Positions 32,201 through 39,235 of a stretch of DNA of 39,350 bases are shown here, one piece after another. Source of the stretch: Paenibacillus fonticola DSM 21315 (GTDB lineage Bacteria; Bacillota; Bacilli; Paenibacillales; Paenibacillaceae); NCBI RefSeq assembly GCF_000381905.1, contig NZ_KB907287.1:1-39350 (forward strand), given 5' to 3'. A program made the translations under genes and the position numbers. Within the stretch, counting starts at the first letter, position 1. Every line of letters starts with the position of its first letter. Under the pieces are notes generated by a model. That model saw only the letters and a program-made list of their open reading frames with translations, did not search any database and was not told the DNA's origin.

Positions 32201-32359
32201 GGAAGAGGCTGTCTTATCTCCGATTAGAGCTTCTTCCACTGTATGGAAAGGCATCATGGAAGCATGCGCATCGAGACGATTGATTTGGAAAATCTCCGGG
32301 TTGTTGTTCCATTCAGGATATCCGTTGGCAGGCGGTTGATATACGAGTTTTTGACGCAT
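29249..32359 (-). CDS. GH2 beta-galactosidase (LacZ type)
   Basis: A 1036-residue enzyme with the LacZ five-domain layout: N-terminal sugar-binding domain (GNKTASSYYQ-like start through MPVPSHWQFHGYDYPQYTN), immunoglobulin-like domains, catalytic TIM barrel, and the C-terminal small-chain domain (LDTITWYGRGPHDNYWDRKT). The acid/base Glu480 lies in IWSLGNESFGGD and the nucleophile Glu547 in YILCEYSHAMGNS. It probably cleaves beta-galactosides from galactan or arabinogalactan side chains. GGGAG lies before the ATG. No signal peptide. An AraC regulator gene diverges from its promoter region at 32478, a likely activator. Confidence 0.95.
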   Translation of the reverse strand: MRQKLVYQPPANGYPEWNNNPEIFQINRLDAHASMMPFHTVEEALIGDKTASSYYQSLNGTWRFAFAETPDERCKDFYELDYDYSSWAEMPVPSHWQFHGYDYPQYTNIRYPWSESEPELKAPFAPTRYNPVGSYIRTFTVPEAWKDQPVYLSFQGVESAFYVWVNGELVGYSEDTFTPAEFDITAYLTAGENKLAVEVYRWCDASWLEDQDFWRLSGIFRDVYLYSAPPVHIADFFTQTELDEQYVHAQLKVDVRLEDYFLSKSSCKLEMQLYDADQRIVWNTPYTALVSFQEGHEQGLQLSAPVEHPLKWSAETPHLYTLVLSLKDDAGRLLETVSCKIGFRTFELKDGLMKINGKRIVFKGVNRHEFCCDKGRAITKAEMIRDIELMKSYNINAVRTSHYPNQSAWYELCDEYGLYVIDETNLETHGLWEYGQIEINDRNLPGSRPEWRANVLDRCNSMFQRDKNHPSVVIWSLGNESFGGDNFIAMYDFLKQTDPTRLVHYEGAFHHRPSDVASDMESTMYIKPQHVEEYARNKPQKPYILCEYSHAMGNSCGGLHLYTELFDRYEILQGAFIWDWVDQAIRTQTADGTEYLAYGGDFGESPHDGNFCGNGLIFADRTVTPKLDEVKRCYQNVKFEGVNLSEGRIRILNQYLFTDLRDYVLKWEIHLNGEANQSGVVELNLPPGESAEVVIPYLPVSEHKQEAILTLSLVTRRAEKWAEAGHETAWEQFMLTPYFRRESLSLDSAAALAVDEQDEELIVSGKDVVVRFSRVTGDLVSYVSSCTELLAEPVKPNFWRAVTDNDLGTKLHERSQVWRSAPENKQLNEFSWKQEGPACVITTRYVLATTPLSTVSVEYRLLPDGTMDVREELVPGSGLPELPEVGMMFMLSSSLDTITWYGRGPHDNYWDRKTGARVGLFTGTVHEQFVPYLRPQECGNKTDVRFACLTQGADGPGLRLEASSLMEVCALPWTPQELEAHDHPYKLPPSGKTVLRVNYKQMGVGGDDSWGAPTHEKFTLPANRTYSFQFTVQPIK

Positions 32360-32477
32360 GATAACAACTCCCTTATTGATATAATGTTGATATATTCATA
32401 TTATAGATTCAATCCATAAGGAATAATATACAAGGATTTTCTTCGTTTATATCAAAATATGAAACGGAGCGGGTGTC

Positions 32478-33293
32478 ATGGAAAGTAAGATGATTTTCTG
32501 TAATTTAAATGAAACGATGTCATTGCCTCTGTACCCAACAACGATTGGCTATTGGGAGCATCAACTGGAGACCATTAGGCCTGACGGCTTCCCGGATTAC
32601 CAGCTTCATCAGGTGATCGACGGCAAAGGCGAGCTCATCATTAAAGGGCAGAGCTATATCGTTGGACCTGGAGATATATTCTTGTTGTTCCCCGGCGTTG
32701 AGCATCGTTACGCGCCGATCAGCCAGCAGTGGCAGGTGGCGTGGGTTTCCTTCAATGGAAGAGAGGCGGGGAACATGCTGCTGTATGCAGGCATCAGCGA
32801 ATCCGGGCCAAGAAAATTGAAGGAGGACCAGTGGCTGCACGTTTTGAAAGAGCTGCTGCTGCTGGATGAATATGAGACATACACCAATCTCGAGCACTCC
32901 AAGCTGCTCTACGCTCTGCTCCTGGATCTAAAGCGGGTGCTGCAGCTGCCGATAAGCCAGGATCAGGACATGGAGCGGATCAAGCCCGTGCTCCAGTATG
33001 TGGAAGGCAATCTTCACCGGCCGCTGCAGCTCAAAGATTTGGCCGAGGTGATCCCCGTATCCCCGCAGTATCTTTGCCGCCTGTTTCAGAACACGCTGCA
33101 TCTCCGGCCTATGGTCTATGTGAATCAGCAGCGCATCAACCGCAGCAAGCAGCTCATGTTTAACGAACGAGACAAGAAGGTATATGAAATTGCCCAAATG
33201 GTCGGTTTTGAGAATACTAGTTATTTCTGCTCCGTCTTTCGGCAAGTTTCAGGAATGAGCCCTAAAGAGTTTATGAAATTACATGGGTTATGA
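32478..33293 (+). CDS. AraC-family regulator, divergent from GH2
   Basis: A 271-residue regulator with an N-terminal cupin-like sugar-sensing domain (GYWEHQLETIRPDGFPDYQL, then GPGDIFLLFPGVEHRYAP) and the C-terminal double HTH (LQLKDLAEVIPVSPQYLCRL, then VYEIAQMVGFENTSYFCSVF). GGAGCGGG lies before the ATG. It shares a 118-base upstream region with the GH2 gene, so it most likely activates that gene in response to a galactoside. Its TGA directly overlaps the end of the GH51 gene: the two convergent stop codons are adjacent (33288-33293), leaving no room for a terminator between them. Confidence 0.92.
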   Translation: MESKMIFCNLNETMSLPLYPTTIGYWEHQLETIRPDGFPDYQLHQVIDGKGELIIKGQSYIVGPGDIFLLFPGVEHRYAPISQQWQVAWVSFNGREAGNMLLYAGISESGPRKLKEDQWLHVLKELLLLDEYETYTNLEHSKLLYALLLDLKRVLQLPISQDQDMERIKPVLQYVEGNLHRPLQLKDLAEVIPVSPQYLCRLFQNTLHLRPMVYVNQQRINRSKQLMFNERDKKVYEIAQMVGFENTSYFCSVFRQVSGMSPKEFMKLHGL

Positions 33294-34793
33294 AATTTTC
33301 AAACGAATGACATTCCATGATGCCTTGGCTAGCAGAGCCCGGATCTGTCCGTTGTCCTGGATCGCGTTGCCGCGGCTGTGAGGACGGACGTTGTGCGGAT
33401 TGTCCTTCGTATTGGCAGCCTTCAAATCTTCGTTCTCCAGTACAAGATGTTCCAGGACAGATATTTTGCCAAAGCTGCGCAAGTCGACCGTCAGGTCCAG
33501 CCCTTCGGTTAAATGACGATTCACGGCAAACACGGTGACTTCTTGCAATTCCTCATTATAGACACTCACCGCTTCGAGATAAGGGACGTCCGTGAAATCT
33601 TTAGCATCATATTTCGGAGAAGAAATCATCGGGTGGAGAACAGTTCCTCTTCCGTATAGTGATGCGTGGAGATACGGGAAATAGGTTGTCTGCAGCCAAA
33701 GCGGACCGCCATTTTCTGTAGAGATCGGGGCGATGACATTGACCAGTTGGGCTAGGCAGGCCATTTTAACCCTGTCCGCATGCTTAAGCAATGAAATCAG
33801 GCAGCAGCCCACGACGAGCGCATCTTCTAGATTGTAGACATCCTCGAATTCCGGAGGTCCGACTTGCCAGCGTTGTTCGGCCCTGCTGCTTCCTTGTGTT
33901 TTCCATACATTCCATTCATCCATGGAAAGGTATATTTTCTTTTTGCTTTTTTTCTTCGCCTGGATATAGTCGCAAATGGCTGCAACGCTATCGATAAAAT
34001 GGTCCATATCAAGCGAGCTGGCCAGGAAGTTTGGGGTATCTCCTTTATTGTTATTGTAATATGTGTGCAGGGAAAGAAAATCTACATTATCGTAGCAAAG
34101 GTCGAGTACGGTAGCTTCCCATTCGGCGAACGTATTCATCGAGCTGCCGGAGCTGCCGCAAGCGACCAGCTCAAGGCCGGGATCGACCCAGCGCATAGCT
34201 TTGGCTGTTTCATTGGCCAATCGTCCGTATTCTACCGCAGTCTTGGCCCCGATCTGCCAAGGGCCATCCATCTCATTGCCAAGGCACCAAGTTTTAAAGG
34301 CATGGGGCTCTTTATATCCATGGGACACTCTCAAGTCGCTCCAGTAAGACCCGGAGGGATGGTTGCAATATTCTACTAGATTTCTTGCGGCATCCACGCC
34401 GCGTGTACCAAGATTGACTGCCATCATGACTTCGGAGCCGGCCAGCTTGGCCCAATCGGCAAATTCATTAGTTCCTATCGCATTGGTTTCCGTTGTCCAC
34501 CACGCTAATTCCAGCTTGCGCTTTCTTTCTTCGCGCGGGCCTACACCATCTTCCCAATTATAGCCCGATACGAAATTGCCTCCAGGGTAGCGGATAATGG
34601 GCACGTTTAACTGCCGTACAGCTTCCAGCACATCAAGCCGAAAGCCGTTTCCGTCAGCGGTTGGATGGCCAGGCTCATAAATGCCTCCATAAACTGCTCT
34701 TCCCAAATGCTCAATAAATGAACCGTAAATCCGATCATCTACCTGCCCTATTGTAAAATCCTTATCAACAATCATCGATGCCCGATTTGACAT
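33288..34793 (-). CDS. abfA: GH51 alpha-L-arabinofuranosidase
   Basis: A 501-residue retaining arabinofuranosidase. Start block: TIGQVDDRIYGSFIEHLGRA, followed by PIIRYPGGNFVSGYNWEDGV. The acid/base Glu174 lies in WCLGNEMDGPW and the nucleophile Glu293 in SMDEWNVW, each one residue from the numbering I know for Geobacillus AbfA. It removes arabinose from arabinan or arabinoxylan oligosaccharides in the cytoplasm. AAGGAGG precedes ATG 34793; the in-frame ATG at 34862 has no need to be used and would cross the operator. The ArsR-type gene diverges upstream, and a 22-base element at 34816-34837 overlaps the leader. Confidence 0.95.
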   Translation of the reverse strand: MSNRASMIVDKDFTIGQVDDRIYGSFIEHLGRAVYGGIYEPGHPTADGNGFRLDVLEAVRQLNVPIIRYPGGNFVSGYNWEDGVGPREERKRKLELAWWTTETNAIGTNEFADWAKLAGSEVMMAVNLGTRGVDAARNLVEYCNHPSGSYWSDLRVSHGYKEPHAFKTWCLGNEMDGPWQIGAKTAVEYGRLANETAKAMRWVDPGLELVACGSSGSSMNTFAEWEATVLDLCYDNVDFLSLHTYYNNNKGDTPNFLASSLDMDHFIDSVAAICDYIQAKKKSKKKIYLSMDEWNVWKTQGSSRAEQRWQVGPPEFEDVYNLEDALVVGCCLISLLKHADRVKMACLAQLVNVIAPISTENGGPLWLQTTYFPYLHASLYGRGTVLHPMISSPKYDAKDFTDVPYLEAVSVYNEELQEVTVFAVNRHLTEGLDLTVDLRSFGKISVLEHLVLENEDLKAANTKDNPHNVRPHSRGNAIQDNGQIRALLAKASWNVIRLKIS

Positions 34794-34815
34794 GACTAGT
34801 TCCTCCTTCTTTGAT

Positions 34816-34837
34816 TTAATATAAATGTTAATCCTAA
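34816..34837. promoter_or_regulatory. Operator-like repeat, GH51 side
   Basis: First copy of a 22-base element (TTAATATAAAT...TAATCCTAA) that recurs at 34903-34924 with two differences. It lies just upstream of the GH51 ribosome site. Confidence 0.65.
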
Positions 34838-34899
34838 TTATAGGCTTCTTTACAATAATCATAGATTACTCACAGCTATATGGACAATGAATAGTTATA

Positions 34900-34924
34900 G
34901 GATTAATATAAATAGTAATCCTAA
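34900..34924. promoter_or_regulatory. Operator-like repeat with inverted arms, ArsR side
   Basis: Second copy of the 22-base element; here its core is flanked by perfect arms GGATTA (34900-34905) and TAATCC (34916-34921). It lies 23 bases before the ArsR-type start codon at 34947. Confidence 0.65.
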
Positions 34925-34946
34925 GGAAGAGATTGAAAGGCGGTGC

Positions 34947-35855
34947 ATGTGGATGTATCTTACAACCGATGCCAATTCGCTGCTCGTTTATGAAGCTCTG
35001 GCCAGCGAGGTACGATTAAAAATAATTGATTTGTTGGACAAACGGGAAATGCATATTAAAGAGCTGGCTGCCGAGTTATATCTCAGCAGCGCGATTGTTA
35101 GCTCGCACGTTTCTAAGCTGCAGAAAGCGGGGCTCGTTAGCAGCCGTATGAAAAGGATAGATGGGGCAACTTACAAGTACTGTTCACTGTCTGCCAACTA
35201 TTTGCAAATCAAGCTCTCCAACTCCCGGGACATCGCCCGCAAAGTCATGGAGCTTTCGATTCCAATCGGCCATTATACGGATTTTGAGGCAGCGCCTACA
35301 TGTGGAATTGCTACAAGGGAAAAGATAATCGGGTATTATGATGATCCGCGGTATTTCCTTGACCCGGAACGTATTCATGCCGGAATTTTATGGTTTTCCA
35401 AAGGGTATGTAGAATATAAAATACCGAATTATCTGGCCCAGGATCAGGTGGTTAAAGAAATTGAAATATCTATGGAGATCAGTTCTGAGGCCCCGCACAT
35501 TAATGAGAAATGGCCTTCTGACATTACGTTCACCCTAAATGGCATAGCTTTGGGGGTATGGACTAGTCCTGGCGATTTCGGCAAAACGAAAGGCCGTTTT
35601 ACCCCAGCCTGGTGGCATTCCGATGTTAACCAATATGGGATGATGAAGGTGCTGCGGATTCATTCCGGCGGGACGTACATCGATGGGCAGCAAATTTCAG
35701 ACATTACATTGGAAGATGTCATGTGGAATACAGACCAGTGGAGTTTCCGCATTACAGCAGAGACAGCGGGGCGCAGGAGGGGGGGGCTGACGGTATTTGG
35801 GCGAGGGTTCGGAAACTATGACCAGGATATTTTTATAAGGGTGTACTATGAATAA
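34947..35855 (+). CDS. ArsR-type HTH regulator fused to a large C-terminal domain
   Basis: A 302-residue protein. Residues about 10-95 are a winged-helix ArsR domain (YEALASEVRLKIIDLLDKRE, then LYLSSAIVSSHVSKLQKAGL). The remaining 200 residues form a beta-rich domain with many aromatics (for example FTPAWWHSDVNQYGMMKVLR) and no recognised metal-binding cysteine motif. Classical ArsR repressors are about 100 residues, so this is a long fusion whose extra domain may bind a saccharide. ATG 34947 follows AAAGG; a TTG-like upstream start would place the operator inside the gene. It diverges from GH51 and probably represses both genes through the paired 22-base elements. Confidence 0.82.
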   Translation: MWMYLTTDANSLLVYEALASEVRLKIIDLLDKREMHIKELAAELYLSSAIVSSHVSKLQKAGLVSSRMKRIDGATYKYCSLSANYLQIKLSNSRDIARKVMELSIPIGHYTDFEAAPTCGIATREKIIGYYDDPRYFLDPERIHAGILWFSKGYVEYKIPNYLAQDQVVKEIEISMEISSEAPHINEKWPSDITFTLNGIALGVWTSPGDFGKTKGRFTPAWWHSDVNQYGMMKVLRIHSGGTYIDGQQISDITLEDVMWNTDQWSFRITAETAGRRRGGLTVFGRGFGNYDQDIFIRVYYE

Positions 35856-35952
35856 TGTAAACATCGGATGAGACGGCTTGAAAGCAGGGCCGCACACAAG
35901 CTACATTAAAAGAAAGACCGTTTGAAGGCAGTAAGCGTCGGGAGGCGAGTGT

Positions 35953-36978
35953 ATGGAGCGGGGCAGCTTGTTTCGAACCGGACTGTTGGATGGAGATTAC
36001 CAGCCGGATATTACCGCGTATTATTTTAAGCAATGGAACGAAATGTATATGAATTTTCATCGCCACGATTCTACTGAGATTATGTATATTATTTCCGGTG
36101 TTTGCCGGGTTGAAGTTCTCGCCGGAAATACGAAGCGGGGCAGCTCTAGCGCTGATGGGGTCAGCCTCAAGAAAGGCGAGTTTATTCTCATTGATGCGAA
36201 CGTGCCGCATAGGCTGATTGTGGAGAAGGGAAGCCCCTGCAGGATGCTGAACATCGAATTTCGTTTCTCCGCCTATAAGGGCAGTTATCCATCGCTGCGG
36301 CAATACCTCGAAGATGGCGGGGAGGATGTTGCCGTGATGACATCCACCCCGTTTGACTATATTGTCATGCGGGATCCCGAGGATATTTACTATACGTTGA
36401 AAAGCTTAGTGCTGGAGCTCGACCGTACCGGCCACGAAATACCTGCTGCCAAGGTCGGGCCAGGAGAGACTGCTGATAGTCATGCTCTGCAAAGCACAGA
36501 GCGACGGAAAGGATCCCGGCAGGAACAAGGGCAGGCCATGGCCCGCCTGTTGTTCGCCCAGCTTCTGATTTCACTGGGCCGTCTTCGTCTGGAGCACAGC
36601 AGCAGCGGACAGCAGGACTATGATTTTTATGTAAAGCAGTGTATCGGATACCTTCATGAAAATTATGACCAAGATATCCGGGTACAAGATGTAGCGGGAA
36701 TCGTCAATTTGCATCCTGGCTATTTGCAGCGCATTTTCAAAAATCATACGGGCGAGACGCTAATGCAATATTTGACTCGGCTGCGGATGGACAAGGCAGC
36801 GATGCTGCTGCTGCATACCGACATTCCGGTCGCGGATATCGCTGATTACGTAGGGGTGGGGAGCCGGCAGTATTTTCATGCATTATTTAAAAAGCACACG
36901 GGGCATACGCCAGTCCAATACCGAAATTCTCTGGATGCGCAAAAGAGAAATGATGAAGGAACAAGTGAGGATTTTTGA
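35953..36978 (+). CDS. AraC-family regulator upstream of GH4
   Basis: A 341-residue regulator. The N-terminal cupin (YFKQWNEMYMNFHRHDSTEI, then GEFILIDANVPHRLIVEKGS) is followed by a charged, poorly structured insert of about 40 residues (around residues 160-200, rich in Gly, Glu, Arg and Gln) and the double HTH (IRVQDVAGIVNLHPGYLQRI, then IPVADIADYVGVGSRQYFHA). GGGAGG precedes the ATG. It precedes the GH4 gene by 133 bases on the same strand, and a near-consensus cre site lies between them. It likely activates GH4 in response to a galacturonide or galactoside. Confidence 0.9.
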   Translation: MERGSLFRTGLLDGDYQPDITAYYFKQWNEMYMNFHRHDSTEIMYIISGVCRVEVLAGNTKRGSSSADGVSLKKGEFILIDANVPHRLIVEKGSPCRMLNIEFRFSAYKGSYPSLRQYLEDGGEDVAVMTSTPFDYIVMRDPEDIYYTLKSLVLELDRTGHEIPAAKVGPGETADSHALQSTERRKGSRQEQGQAMARLLFAQLLISLGRLRLEHSSSGQQDYDFYVKQCIGYLHENYDQDIRVQDVAGIVNLHPGYLQRIFKNHTGETLMQYLTRLRMDKAAMLLLHTDIPVADIADYVGVGSRQYFHALFKKHTGHTPVQYRNSLDAQKRNDEGTSEDF

Positions 36979-37005
36979 CAAAATTTCCGTAAGGAAGTCA
37001 GAAAA

Positions 37006-37021
37006 TTGATAACGCTTGCTT
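37006..37021. promoter_or_regulatory. Candidate CcpA cre site upstream of GH4
   Basis: TTGATAACGCTTGCTT matches the WTGNAANCGNWNNCWW consensus at all but one defined position. It lies in the 133-base region before the GH4 gene. Confidence 0.5.
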
Positions 37022-37111
37022 TCGCACTCCTGCTAGAATGAGGCATAAGGTTATCACTCGGAAGATTCCTATGAAACCTTCCTATTCCAACACTTAGGGG
37101 GATGAAGCGTA

Positions 37112-38620
37112 ATGTCATTCAAAGTTGCATTTATCGGGGCGGGCAGTATCGGATTTACTCGGGGGTTGCTTCGCGATCTTTTGTCCGTCAAAGAGTTTAG
37201 TGAGATTGAGGTTGCTTTTACAGACATTAATGAAGACAACCTGGAGATGGTTACGAAGCTGTGCCAGCGTGATATAGAGGAGAACGGACTGGCGATCCGC
37301 ATTCAAGCCACAACGGACCGCCGTGAGGCGCTCAAAGATGCGAAATATGTCATCTGTACGATCCGGGTCGGCGGACTAGAGGCATTTGCAACGGATGTAG
37401 ATATTCCGCTGCAATACGGCGTGGATCAATGTGTCGGTGATACGCTCTGTGCGGGGGGGATCATGTATGGTCAGCGCGGGATCGCTGAGATGCTAAATAT
37501 TTGTAAGGACATCCGTGAGGTGGCAGCGGAGGATGTACTGCTGCTGAACTATGCGAACCCGATGGCGATGCTGACCTGGGCTTGCAACAAATACGGCGGT
37601 GTGCGCACGATTGGACTATGCCATGGCGTTCAGCATGGACACTCGCAAATCGCAGAAGTGTTCGGGCTGCCGAAAGAGGAAGTCGATATCATCTGTGCAG
37701 GGATAAACCATCAGACATGGTATATCAGCATCCGTCACAATGGGGAGGATCTGACCGGCAAGCTGTTGGAGGCGTTCGAGCAGCATGCTGATTTCTCCCG
37801 GACGGAGAAGGTTCGGATTGATATGCTTCGCCGCTTCGGTTATTACAGCACGGAATCGAATGGACATTTAAGCGAATATGTTCCTTGGTACCGGAAGCGT
37901 CCGGAAGAGATTAACGATTGGATTGATCTCGGAAGCTGGATCAACGGAGAGACAGGCGGATACTTGCGCGTATGTACAGAGGGGCGCAATTGGTTTGAAA
38001 CCGATTTTCCGAACTGGATGAAGGAGCCGGCGCTGGTATACAATCCGGAAGACCGCAGCGAGGAACACGGTTCTTATATTATTGAAGGGCTGGAGACGGG
38101 GCGGGTATACCGCGGACACTTTAATGTGCTGAACCGGGGAATCATTTCCAACCTGCCGGATGATGCCATCATTGAAGCGCCTGGATATGTTGACGGCAAT
38201 GGCATATCCATGCCGCACGTCGGTGATCTGCCGCTCGGACCAGCAGCGGTGTGCAGCGTAAGTATCTCTGTTCAGCGGCTGGCTGTTGAGGCAGCGGTGC
38301 ATGGCGATGACAAGCTCCTTCGTCAGGCCTTCATGATGGACCCGCTGGTCGGAGCGGTTTGCAGTCCGCCGGAAATCTGGCAGATGGTGGACGATATGCT
38401 TATCGCCCAGGAGGCGTGGCTGCCGCAGTATCAGGAGGCGATCGTTGAAGCGAAGGAGCGCCAGGCTTCTGCGAAGCGAATTCCGACGCGCGAAGGCTAT
38501 GCCGGGGCAGCACGCTTGCACGTCAAGACGGTGGATGAGATGAAGGAGGATCGCGACGCGGCGAACAAGAACGCCCGCGAGGCGGATAAGGGCAAGGATC
38601 GCGCATCCGGCAACAACTAG
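37112..38620 (+). CDS. GH4 alpha-glycosidase (alpha-galacturonidase/alpha-galactosidase type)
   Basis: A 502-residue NAD- and metal-dependent glycosidase acting by an oxidation-elimination mechanism. The N-terminal Rossmann motif is VAFIGAGSIGFTRGLLRD. The metal-binding Cys-His motif reads GLCHGVQHG, where MelA-type alpha-galactosidases have CHSV; AGINHQTWYI carries the second His ligand. In a locus built for pectin, alpha-galacturonidase activity (LplD type) that releases galacturonate for UxaC is the favoured reading, alpha-galactosidase the alternative. The last 30 residues form a Lys/Asp/Glu-rich tail, and the stop codon lies inside the repeat array that follows. Confidence 0.9.
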   Translation: MSFKVAFIGAGSIGFTRGLLRDLLSVKEFSEIEVAFTDINEDNLEMVTKLCQRDIEENGLAIRIQATTDRREALKDAKYVICTIRVGGLEAFATDVDIPLQYGVDQCVGDTLCAGGIMYGQRGIAEMLNICKDIREVAAEDVLLLNYANPMAMLTWACNKYGGVRTIGLCHGVQHGHSQIAEVFGLPKEEVDIICAGINHQTWYISIRHNGEDLTGKLLEAFEQHADFSRTEKVRIDMLRRFGYYSTESNGHLSEYVPWYRKRPEEINDWIDLGSWINGETGGYLRVCTEGRNWFETDFPNWMKEPALVYNPEDRSEEHGSYIIEGLETGRVYRGHFNVLNRGIISNLPDDAIIEAPGYVDGNGISMPHVGDLPLGPAAVCSVSISVQRLAVEAAVHGDDKLLRQAFMMDPLVGAVCSPPEIWQMVDDMLIAQEAWLPQYQEAIVEAKERQASAKRIPTREGYAGAARLHVKTVDEMKEDRDAANKNAREADKGKDRASGNN

Positions 38621-38815
38621 CTTGCCGCTAACAAGCTTACTTGGCAGTAAGCAGTCTGCCGGCAACAAGCAGCTAATCGCCAATAAGTAGCTTGTCGTTG
38701 TCGTTAGCAAGCAAGTACTTTATCGCTAACAAGTAACTTGTCGTTAGCAAGTAACTTGCCGCTAACAAGCAGTACATCCGGGCAATAGGCAGTTTGTCCG
38801 AGATGAGCAACTTAT
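38607..38815. repeat. Array of about 11 diverged 18-20-base units
   Basis: Units resemble GYCGYTAACAAGYAGCTT, for example GCCGCTAACAAG, GTCGTTAGCAAGTAACTT and GCCGGCAACAAGCAG. The ends of neighbouring units pair as CTTG...CAAG, so each can form a small hairpin. The array begins inside the last codons of the GH4 gene. Confidence 0.85.
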
Positions 38816-38840
38816 GCTTTAAATTGATTGTACAGAGAGT

Positions 38841-38876
38841 CAGGGCTGGCTAGCATGCTAACCCTGGCTTTTTTTT
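38841..38876 (+). terminator. Terminator downstream of the GH4 repeat array
   Basis: CAGGG (38841-38845) / CCCTG (38862-38866) enclose the palindrome TAGCATGCTA, followed by GC and eight T. It ends transcription about 250 bases after the GH4 stop, so the array is probably part of the GH4 mRNA. Confidence 0.8.
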
Positions 38877-38879
38877 GCG

Positions 38880-39049
38880 ATATTATTAATTCAACTTTCG
38901 GTATGACCAAGCCTAGGTTGTGAAGTTTAGCAAGTGGAAAACCTGCTCGGAAAGGCTAAAGCCAAGCCACCAATAGCGTGTCTTGGATGACTTGAAGTAA
39001 GTTCGGACGTTAATCGTAGACAGCCAGATAGTGGGCCTGTAAGCGGCCT
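38880..39049. other. Intergenic stretch, no gene seen
   Basis: All plus-strand frames are interrupted by stops. The minus-strand frame across this stretch lacks a ribosome site and owes its length to the repeat at 39050-39145. Confidence 0.5.
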
Positions 39050-39145
39050 GATAGTACGCAAGATAGCACGAAAGATAGTACGCAAGACAGTACGAAAGAT
39101 AGTACGCAAGACAGTACGAAAGATAGTACGCAAGATGGCACGCCA
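39050..39145 (+). repeat. Eight 12-base tandem units, Asp-Ser-Thr-(Gln/Lys) in one frame
   Basis: Consecutive 12-base units such as GATAGTACGCAA and GACAGTACGAAA alternate with no gaps. Read from 39050 they give DSTQDSTKDSTQDSTK and so on, then a stop at about 39158. Most differences between units fall at third codon positions. There is no start codon upstream in frame after the last stop (39029). Confidence 0.85.
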
Positions 39146-39235
39146 GAAAGTGACTAAGCCTCGAAAAGAATAAACCGGAGAGGTCGACGTTTCGAAGTTG
39201 CTACTAAGCAACTGCCTAGTCCGGCGTAGGGGGGG

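Noticed and set aside
38927..39211. 94-codon minus-strand frame with repeated RTIFRTVL units
   Set aside because: Its length comes from the 12-base tandem repeat read backwards. It starts at a TTG without a ribosome site, and changes between units alter amino acids in this frame more than in the plus-strand frame.
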